A DNA stretch of 5,051 bases, from positions 1 to 5,051 of the forward strand of contig JAGACI010000027.1 in assembly GCA_017614185.1 (NCBI GenBank). Reading direction: 5' to 3'. The position numbers were made by a program, and so were the translations under genes. Shown here one piece after another: positions 1 to 5,051 of the stretch (position 1 is the stretch's first letter; each line of letters opens with the position of its first letter). A model generated the notes under the pieces. It ran no database searches and was not told the origin of the DNA. It saw only the letters and a list, made by a program, of their open reading frames with translations. The DNA comes from Lachnospiraceae bacterium (GTDB lineage: Bacteria > Bacillota_A > Clostridia > Lachnospirales > Lachnospiraceae).

Positions 1-18
1 ACAATAGAATTAATCCGA

Positions 19-24
19 GAGGGG
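19..24 (+). promoter_or_regulatory. Ribosome binding site of clpB
   Basis: A purine-rich GAGGGG lies 7 nt before the ATG at 32, a good Shine-Dalgarno at normal spacing, and it supports that start. Only 31 nt precede the gene, so no promoter, CIRCE element or other heat-shock operator can be assessed here. Confidence 0.8.
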
Positions 25-31
25 TGATTTT

Positions 32-2614
32 ATGAACATATCGAAATTTACACAAAAGAGCATGGAAGCCGTCAACATGACGGAGAAGCTGGCATATGAA
101 TACGGAAACCAGGAGATTGAGCAGGAACACCTTTTATATGCTCTTCTTACCGTTGAAGACAGTCTGATCCTTAAACTTATTCAGAAGATGGAGATTAACA
201 CCGAGCACTTCCTTGATCATGCAAGAGAAATGCTTGAGAAGAGAGTCAAGGTTCAGGGCGGCGAACTTCGAATGGGGCAGGACCTTAACAGGGTACTTGT
301 CGAAGCTGAGGACGAAGCGAAGAGAATGGGTGACTCATACGTAAGCGTTGAGCATCTTTTCCTTTGTATGATTAAGCATCCTTCTAAGACCATGAAGGAG
401 TTCTTCAAGGAGTACGGAATAACAACTGAGAGATTCCTTGCTGCATTATCAACTGTGAGAGGTAACCAGACAGTTAACTCCGACAATCCTGAGGCAACTT
501 ATGACACGCTTGAGAAGTACGGCCGTGAACTTGTCGAGATGGCAAGAAATCAGAAACTCGATCCTGTAATCGGACGAGATTCCGAGATAAGGAACGTTAT
601 CAGAATCCTTTCAAGGAAAACCAAGAATAACCCTGTTCTTATCGGTGAACCCGGTGTCGGTAAAACAGCAGTAGTTGAAGGCCTTGCACAAAGAATCGTA
701 AGGGGCGATGTGCCCGGAAACCTTAAGGATAAGAAGATATTCTCGCTTGATATGGGTGCGCTTGTCGCAGGTGCAAAGTACAGAGGTGAGTTCGAGGAGA
801 GACTTAAAGCCGTTCTTGAAGATGTCAAGAACAGTGATGGACAGATTATTCTCTTTATCGATGAGCTTCATACTATTGTAGGTGCCGGCAAGACTGACGG
901 AAGTCTTGATGCAGGCAACATGCTTAAGCCCATGCTTGCAAGAGGTGAGCTTCACTGTATCGGTGCGACAACGCTTGATGAGTATCGTAAGTACATCGAG
1001 AAGGATGCGGCGCTTGAGAGACGTTTCCAGCCTGTAATGGTTGATGAACCTACCGTCGAAGATACTATTTCTATTTTGAGAGGTATTAAGGACAGATATG
1101 AGGTTTACCATGGCGTTAAGATTATGGATAACGCATTGGTAAGCGCAGCAACACTTTCAAACAGATACATTTCTGACAGATTCCTTCCCGATAAGGCAAT
1201 TGACCTTGTCGATGAAGCATGTGCACTCATTAAGACGGAGCTTGATTCAATGCCTACAGAGCTTGATGAGATGCAAAGAAGGATCATGCAGCTTGAAATC
1301 GAGGAGACTGCCCTTAAGAAGGAAACTGACCACTTAAGCGCAGAAAGACTTGAGACATTAAGAAAAGAGCTTGCAGAGTTAAAGGAAGAGTTCTCCGGTA
1401 AGAAAGCACAGTGGGACAATGAGAAGGAGAGCGTTAATAAGATTTCCAAGATTCGTGAGGAAATCGACGACGTTAACAGTCAGATTCAGATAGCCCAGAG
1501 AAACGGTGATTATGAGAAGGCTGCAGAGCTTAGCTACGGCGAACTTCCTAATCTGAAGAAACAGCTTGAGAAACTTGAAGATGAGAATGACAGGAAAGAG
1601 ACAAGTCTTGTTCACGAGTGCGTTTCCGAAGATGAGATTACAAGAATAATCTCACGTTGGACAGGCATTCCTGTGGCAAAGCTTACCGAGAGCGAGAGGA
1701 ATAAGACACTTAATCTTGATAAGATTCTTCATGAAAGAGTTATAGGTCAGGATGAGGCAGTAAGCAAGGTTACAGAAGCCATCATCAGGTCAAAGGCAGG
1801 AATCAAGGATCCCGGTAAGCCTATCGGTTCATTTATGTTCCTTGGACCTACAGGTGTAGGTAAGACAGAACTTGCCAAAACCCTGGCACAGGCTTTGTTT
1901 GATGACGAGAACAATATAGTCAGAATCGATATGAGTGAGTATATGGAGAAGTTCTCAGTATCGAGACTTATCGGAGCGCCTCCCGGATATGTCGGATATG
2001 ACGAGGGTGGTCAGCTCACCGAGGCTGTAAGACGTAAACCTTATTCGGTTGTGCTCTTTGATGAGATGGAGAAGGCACATCCCGATGTGTTTAATGTTCT
2101 TTTGCAGGTTCTTGATGACGGAAGAATCACCGACTCACAGGGAAGATGCGTCGACTTTAAGAACACGATTCTTATTATGACAAGTAATATCGGTGCACCG
2201 TATCTTCTTGACGGAATCGACGAGAACGGAAATATCTCAGAGGATGCGGCAAAGGCAGTTGAAAATGAATTGAGAGGCCATTTCAGACCTGAATTCCTTA
2301 ACAGACTTGATGAGATTATCATGTTCAAGCCGTTGAGCCAGAGCAATATTGGTGGTATTATTAACTTGGTTGTCGGAGACATCAACAAGAGACTTGAGGA
2401 TAAGGAACTTAGCATTTCCCTTACTGACAAAGCCAAGGATTATATCGTATCGGAGGCATATGATCCGATTTACGGCGCAAGACCTCTTAAGAGATATATT
2501 CAGAAGTATGTTGAGACTGCGGCTGCCAAACTAATACTCGAAGACAAGGTCCACACCGGCGATGTCATCTTAATTGATGAAGAAGGCGGTGAGTTGACCG
2601 CAAGGAGAGGTTAA
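32..2614 (+). CDS. clpB: ATP-dependent chaperone ClpB (Hsp100 protein disaggregase)
   Basis: Cytosolic AAA+ hexamer that, in the known family, pulls polypeptides out of aggregates together with DnaK/DnaJ/GrpE. All ClpB parts are visible in order. The Clp N-domain with two repeats spans about residues 1-145. NBD1 begins near 163, with Walker A GEPGVGKT (205-212), pore-loop Tyr250 in KYRG, Walker B Asp277-Glu278, and arginine fingers Arg330-Arg331. A long charged coiled-coil middle domain covers about 405-525 and includes [10 protein letters not shown] at 491. NBD2 follows the RWTGIPV motif (542-548), with Walker A GPTGVGKT (605-612), pore-loop Tyr653 in GYVG, Walker B Asp677-Glu678, Arg758 in FLNR, and sensor-2 GARP (815-818). 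The full-length M-domain and the absence of an obvious IGF/LGF-type ClpP-docking loop favour ClpB over ClpA/ClpC. The length of 860 residues is normal for the family and every catalytic motif is intact. First visible gene of the apparent operon; its TAA touches the next ATG. Confidence 0.98.
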   Translation: MNISKFTQKSMEAVNMTEKLAYEYGNQEIEQEHLLYALLTVEDSLILKLIQKMEINTEHFLDHAREMLEKRVKVQGGELRMGQDLNRVLVEAEDEAKRMGDSYVSVEHLFLCMIKHPSKTMKEFFKEYGITTERFLAALSTVRGNQTVNSDNPEATYDTLEKYGRELVEMARNQKLDPVIGRDSEIRNVIRILSRKTKNNPVLIGEPGVGKTAVVEGLAQRIVRGDVPGNLKDKKIFSLDMGALVAGAKYRGEFEERLKAVLEDVKNSDGQIILFIDELHTIVGAGKTDGSLDAGNMLKPMLARGELHCIGATTLDEYRKYIEKDAALERRFQPVMVDEPTVEDTISILRGIKDRYEVYHGVKIMDNALVSAATLSNRYISDRFLPDKAIDLVDEACALIKTELDSMPTELDEMQRRIMQLEIEETALKKETDHLSAERLETLRKELAELKEEFSGKKAQWDNEKESVNKISKIREEIDDVNSQIQIAQRNGDYEKAAELSYGELPNLKKQLEKLEDENDRKETSLVHECVSEDEITRIISRWTGIPVAKLTESERNKTLNLDKILHERVIGQDEAVSKVTEAIIRSKAGIKDPGKPIGSFMFLGPTGVGKTELAKTLAQALFDDENNIVRIDMSEYMEKFSVSRLIGAPPGYVGYDEGGQLTEAVRRKPYSVVLFDEMEKAHPDVFNVLLQVLDDGRITDSQGRCVDFKNTILIMTSNIGAPYLLDGIDENGNISEDAAKAVENELRGHFRPEFLNRLDEIIMFKPLSQSNIGGIINLVVGDINKRLEDKELSISLTDKAKDYIVSEAYDPIYGARPLKRYIQKYVETAAAKLILEDKVHTGDVILIDEEGGELTARRG
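2602..2607 (+). promoter_or_regulatory. Ribosome binding site of the DUF4250 gene
   Basis: AAGGAG lies inside the last codons of clpB, 7 nt before the ATG at 2615. This near-ideal Shine-Dalgarno is the main reason to accept the 57-codon gene as translated. Its position inside clpB suggests coupled translation. Confidence 0.85.
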
Positions 2615-2788
2615 ATGCTTCCTTTGGATCCTGTAATGAGATTAAGTGTCGTGAACCTTAAACTCAGAGATTTTTACAAGAGCCTTGATGATTTGTGCGA
2701 GGACATGGATGCTGACAAAGAGGAGCTTATCGCAAGCCTCGATGCCATTGACTATCACTATGACCCAGACACAAACCAATTTGTCTAA
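2615..2788 (+). CDS. DUF4250 domain-containing small protein
   Basis: A 57-residue acidic protein beginning MLPLDPVMRLSVVN and ending TNQFV. The pattern of LPxDPxxxLS near the start, then KLRDFY (16-21), SLDDLCEDMDADKEEL (23-38) and a final YxYDPDTNQF (47-56) matches my memory of the DUF4250 family, short single-domain proteins of about 55-65 residues in anaerobic Bacillota and Bacteroidota. Its function is unknown. The SLDDLCEDMDADKEEL segment followed by a short tail could form a small helix-turn-helix-like fold, but that is inference. There is no signal peptide or membrane segment; the single Cys is at 28. The ATG directly follows the clpB TAA with zero spacing and a strong AAGGAG upstream, so it is almost certainly in the clpB transcript. 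Its 3' end overlaps the likely start of the next gene in another frame. It is easily missed because of its size. Confidence 0.88.
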   Translation: MLPLDPVMRLSVVNLKLRDFYKSLDDLCEDMDADKEELIASLDAIDYHYDPDTNQFV

Positions 2789-4160
2789 GGATAATACAGG
2801 AAATGAATTGAGAAAGGGTATTCCCTTCGTCTATGACGGAGGGTTGCCCTTTTTTGCGTGTGTATGTGATTATCTTAAAAAGAACGGTTATTCTTATTCG
2901 ATTTGCGGTGGCAATTACGGAGCCAAATGCGGAAGATGCAAGGTTCGCTTTTTAAACAATGCTCCGCTTCCCGATGCAATTGAGAGAAAACTTTTAAGCC
3001 TTGATGAAATAAGAGGAAACGTTCGTCTTGCATGCAGAAGCAATCCCAAGGCCAAAGCAGAGGCGGAAATTCTCTTTGGCGAAAAAAGCGAGATCCTTAC
3101 AAGCATGAAGGAAGCAGATCCTTTAGCTATGCCTGAAAGGGACGTCATAGGAATCGACCTTGGAACATCAACAATCGCTTTTTCATACTGGAACAGCACA
3201 GAAAAGAAGATTACAAAGACTTATAAGGATCTTAATCCTCAGATTAAATACGGCGCAGATGTTATCTCAAGAATCGATGCTGCAGCAAAGTTCGGTAAAG
3301 ATTATATTTCAAAAGAGATTCTTGACTTCCTATATGATGGGGTTAAGAAGGTTTGTAATCAAAATCCCGGCTCATTACCCATATATGTTGCGGGAAATAC
3401 CGTGATGCTTCATCTCCTTGCCGGTGAGGATGCCACAGGCCTTGGCGGATACCCGTTTTCGCCTGTATTTATCGAAGAAAAGAAACTTATTCATAAAGAT
3501 ATAACCTTTATCCTCCTGCCAGGCATTTCGGCCTTTGTGGGCGCTGATATAACCGCCGGACTTATAAGTGAAGGAATGCTCCCGATAACAAAGGCGGGAA
3601 GAGGAAAACTTTATATCGACCTTGGAACAAATGCAGAGATAGCCCTTAGCGACGGCGAGAAGATTTATTGTACCGCTACAGCCGCAGGAAGTGCTTTTTC
3701 AAGCACGGAAGGACTGGGTAGCGATAGTATCAGTAAACTAGCCGGACTTTTAAGGGACGGAAGCGTTGATGAGACAGGCTTACTTAAAAGAGACAAAGGT
3801 GTTCTCTCCCAGAAGACCATAAGGGATTTGCAGCTTGCCAAGGCTGCGGTTTACTGTGGTGTAAACATCCTTCTTAAGAAAGCCGGCTTGGAATATAAAG
3901 ATATAGTCAGTGTCACAATTGCCGGAGGCTTTGGATATTATCTTGATAAAGAGGATGCGGCTGTCACAGGTCTTATTGCAAAGGAACTTACCGGAAGGAT
4001 TAATTCATGCGGAAATGCTTCTTTGTTGGGAAGCCTTATGTATGATAGAATTAAAGATGCATTGAATTTGAATGAAGGTTTCGAGGCCATTGATCTGGCG
4101 ATGGAACCCGGTTTTGAAGATGAGTTTATAGGACAGGTAAACTTTAATGGACTTGTTTGA
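2760..4160 (+). CDS. [2Fe-2S]/ASKHA-domain protein, DUF4445/RACo-like activator
   Basis: A protein of about 466 residues with two parts. Residues 20-95 resemble a 2Fe-2S ferredoxin domain with candidate cluster ligands Cys49, Cys57, Cys60 and Cys92 (CGGNYGAKCGRCKV, then RLACRS). From about 128 onward is an ASKHA ATPase core: phosphate-1 loop GIDLGTSTIAF (131-141), the family signature NPQIKYGADVISRI (159-172), AGNTVMLHLL (211-220), a second loop YIDLGTNAEIAL (285-296), TAAGSAF (307-313), IAGGFGYYLD (387-396) and GNASLLGS (418-425). Known relatives such as RACo and RamA use ATP to drive reduction of inactive Co(II) corrinoid proteins. No methyltransferase or corrinoid gene is visible here, so the target is unknown. 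The start is uncertain. ATG 2760 gives a 29-nt overlap but lacks a clear Shine-Dalgarno. TTG 2808 follows AGGAA at good spacing. Upstream ATGs (2685-2742) would overlap DUF4250 by up to 104 nt. The downstream rarA overlaps by 14 nt. Confidence 0.85.
   Translation: MTQTQTNLSKDNTGNELRKGIPFVYDGGLPFFACVCDYLKKNGYSYSICGGNYGAKCGRCKVRFLNNAPLPDAIERKLLSLDEIRGNVRLACRSNPKAKAEAEILFGEKSEILTSMKEADPLAMPERDVIGIDLGTSTIAFSYWNSTEKKITKTYKDLNPQIKYGADVISRIDAAAKFGKDYISKEILDFLYDGVKKVCNQNPGSLPIYVAGNTVMLHLLAGEDATGLGGYPFSPVFIEEKKLIHKDITFILLPGISAFVGADITAGLISEGMLPITKAGRGKLYIDLGTNAEIALSDGEKIYCTATAAGSAFSSTEGLGSDSISKLAGLLRDGSVDETGLLKRDKGVLSQKTIRDLQLAKAAVYCGVNILLKKAGLEYKDIVSVTIAGGFGYYLDKEDAAVTGLIAKELTGRINSCGNASLLGSLMYDRIKDALNLNEGFEAIDLAMEPGFEDEFIGQVNFNGLV
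2798..2802 (+). promoter_or_regulatory. Candidate ribosome binding site for an alternative TTG start at 2808
   Basis: AGGAA lies 5 nt before an in-frame TTG at 2808, in the short gap after the DUF4250 stop. It is the only Shine-Dalgarno-like motif well placed for the Fe-S/ASKHA gene. If used, the protein starts 16 residues later than from ATG 2760 and still keeps all four cluster cysteines. Confidence 0.35.
2811..2855 (+). terminator. Terminator-like hairpin with T-run inside the Fe-S/ASKHA gene start
   Basis: A 9-bp stem CCCTTCGTC/GACGGAGGG (2823-2831 with 2835-2843, one T-G wobble) closes on a 3-nt TAT loop. An outer 6-bp stem, AAAGGG (2813-2818) with CCCTTT (2847-2852), is separated from it by a small internal loop (TATT on one side, TTG on the other). 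The T-run is six long (2850-2855). A-tract, GC stem and T-tract in this order resemble an intrinsic terminator, 23 nt after the DUF4250 stop. However, the element also encodes the residues from RKGIP to LPFF of the next protein. AAGGG (2814-2818) can alternatively pair with CCCTT (2823-2827), giving a competing structure. It could be a partial terminator or attenuator, or chance within coding sequence; function is not shown. Confidence 0.42.
4134..4137 (+). promoter_or_regulatory. Ribosome binding site of rarA
   Basis: CAGG, within the wider GGACAGG (4131-4137), lies 9 nt before the ATG at 4147 and inside the end of the preceding gene. It is a moderate Shine-Dalgarno, compatible with coupled translation across the 14-nt overlap. 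Confidence 0.5.
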
Positions 4161-5051
4161 ATACAGCAGAAGCCTTAATCAGAAAAATGAAACGCCTTTG
4201 GCGGCAAGGCTTCGCCCCACAACTATAGATGAAGTAGTAGGACAGCAGCATATCCTTGGAAAGGATAAGCTCCTTTATCGTGCCATAAAGGCCGATAAGC
4301 TAAGTTCCATAATCCTTTACGGACCTCCCGGAACAGGCAAAACTACAATAGCAAAGGTTATTGCCAATACCACGAAGTCCGAGTTTACCCAGATAAACGC
4401 CACAATCGCCGGCAAGAAGGACATGGAAGAGGTTGTTTCAAAGGCCAAAGAACTTCAGGGAATGTACGGTAAGAAGACTATTCTTTTTATCGATGAGATT
4501 CACCGTTTCAATAAAGGGCAACAGGATTACCTTCTTCCCTTCGTAGAGGACGGAACCATCACCTTAATAGGTGCAACTACAGAGAACCCTTACTTTGAAG
4601 TAAACGGAGCTTTGCTTTCAAGATCAATAATATTTGAACTTAAGCCGCTTGAAAAAGAGGATATCAAAACCCTTATCAAAAGAGCGGTGTATGATGAAGA
4701 CAAAGGTCTTGGAGCCATGAAAGCAGATATCTCCGACGATGCATTGGAGTTTCTTGCAGACCTTTCAGGCGGAGATGCAAGACATGCTCTTAATGCCATC
4801 GAAATCGGCATGACTACAACAGATCGTTCAGAAGACGGCCTTATCCACATCACCCTCGAAGTTGCCCAGGAGTGTATCCAGAGAAAGAGAGTAAGGTACG
4901 ATAAGGACGGCGATAACCATTACGATACAATCTCTGCATTTATTAAGAGCATGAGAGGATCCGATCCCGATGCGGCAGTCTATTATCTGTCACGAATGCT
5001 CCAGGCAGGAGAGGATATTAAATTTATCGCACGCCGTATGATGATATGTGC
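4147..5051 (+). CDS. rarA: Replication-associated recombination protein RarA (MgsA), 3' end cut by window
   Basis: AAA+ ATPase related to clamp-loader subunits and eukaryotic WRNIP1. In the known family it is a DNA-dependent ATPase tetramer acting at stalled or damaged replication forks. Visible are 301 codons of an expected 420-450. They show PLAARLRPTTIDEVVGQQH (17-35), Walker A GPPGTGKT (59-66), Walker B with Asp116-Glu117 in the family-typical FIDEIHRFNKGQQD, sensor 1 GATTENP (142-148), a probable arginine finger Arg159 in LLSRS, and sensor 2 GGDARHALNAIE (208-219). The SAFIKSMRGSDPDAAVYYL stretch (263-281) begins the RarA-specific C-terminal oligomerisation region. No stop occurs before the window ends. 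The start at ATG 4147 is favoured by the MDLF N-terminus, the upstream CAGG and the 14-nt overlap with the previous gene. All ATPase motifs seen are intact. Confidence 0.96.
   Translation, partial: MDLFEYSRSLNQKNETPLAARLRPTTIDEVVGQQHILGKDKLLYRAIKADKLSSIILYGPPGTGKTTIAKVIANTTKSEFTQINATIAGKKDMEEVVSKAKELQGMYGKKTILFIDEIHRFNKGQQDYLLPFVEDGTITLIGATTENPYFEVNGALLSRSIIFELKPLEKEDIKTLIKRAVYDEDKGLGAMKADISDDALEFLADLSGGDARHALNAIEIGMTTTDRSEDGLIHITLEVAQECIQRKRVRYDKDGDNHYDTISAFIKSMRGSDPDAAVYYLSRMLQAGEDIKFIARRMMIC

Noticed and set aside
611..1111. Minus-strand open frame of 166 codons
   Set aside because: It is fully antisense to clpB NBD1, whose motifs are intact. No known family is recognisable in the antisense translation.
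2041..2436. Minus-strand open frame of 131 codons
   Set aside because: It lies wholly inside the clpB NBD2 coding region, is rich in Ser/Leu as expected for antisense of a biased gene, and has no recognisable domain.
32..2614. Assignment of the first gene as ClpC or ClpA
   Set aside because: The middle domain is a full-length ClpB-type coiled coil with the [10 protein letters not shown] segment, and no clear ClpP-binding tripeptide loop is seen.
2685..2759. Upstream extension of the Fe-S/ASKHA frame to the ATG at 2685
   Set aside because: It would overlap the well-supported DUF4250 gene by 104 nt. The added residues do not resemble a ferredoxin domain, and no clear ribosome site is well placed for the ATGs at 2685-2742.
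2748..2795. Possible promoter (TTGACT at 2748 and GATAAT at 2790) for the Fe-S/ASKHA gene
   Set aside because: The two hexamers are about 36 nt apart instead of about 17, and no alternative -35 fits the GATAAT box. It is not supported as a sigma-70 promoter.
3160..3405. Plus-strand 81-codon frame inside the ASKHA region
   Set aside because: It is an out-of-frame shadow of the ATPase core. The main frame carries conserved NPQ...YGADVISRI residues here.
4590..4853. Minus-strand 87-codon frame inside rarA
   Set aside because: It is antisense to the conserved RarA sensor 1/sensor 2 region, with no independent support.

Overview
The window looks like a tightly packed operon fragment from a Bacillota (Firmicutes) bacterium, most likely class Clostridia and plausibly Lachnospiraceae-like. 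This rests on strong AGGAG-type ribosome binding sites, heavy use of CTT for leucine and AGA for arginine, a moderate base composition, a small DUF4250-type protein, and a DUF4445/RACo-type activator typical of anaerobes. The taxonomic call is inference from gene content and style; no rRNA or marker gene was compared.

Layout: all genes are on the + strand with essentially no intergenic DNA. (1) 32-2614 is a complete clpB, encoding the 860-residue Hsp100 disaggregase. (2) 2615-2788 is a 57-codon gene recognised as DUF4250; its ATG directly follows the clpB stop. (3) About 2760-4160 encodes a protein with an N-terminal [2Fe-2S] ferredoxin-like segment and a C-terminal ASKHA ATPase core. This is the architecture of reductive activators of corrinoid proteins (RACo/RamA-like, DUF4445), but no corrinoid partner is visible. 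(4) 4147-5051 is the first 301 codons of rarA (mgsA), a clamp-loader-related AAA+ ATPase of replication and recombination, cut by the window end.

Working together: gene junctions are abutting or overlapping (0, about 29 and 14 nt), which suggests co-transcription and translational coupling. ClpB (protein rescue) and RarA (stalled-fork maintenance) could belong to one stress or housekeeping transcript. The roles of the DUF4250 protein and the Fe-S/ASKHA protein in that setting are unknown.

The most notable non-gene signal is a strong terminator-like inverted repeat at 2811-2855. It lies just after the DUF4250 stop but inside the start of the Fe-S/ASKHA reading frame. It may attenuate the downstream half of the operon. 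No mobile element, CRISPR array, tRNA or rRNA was seen.
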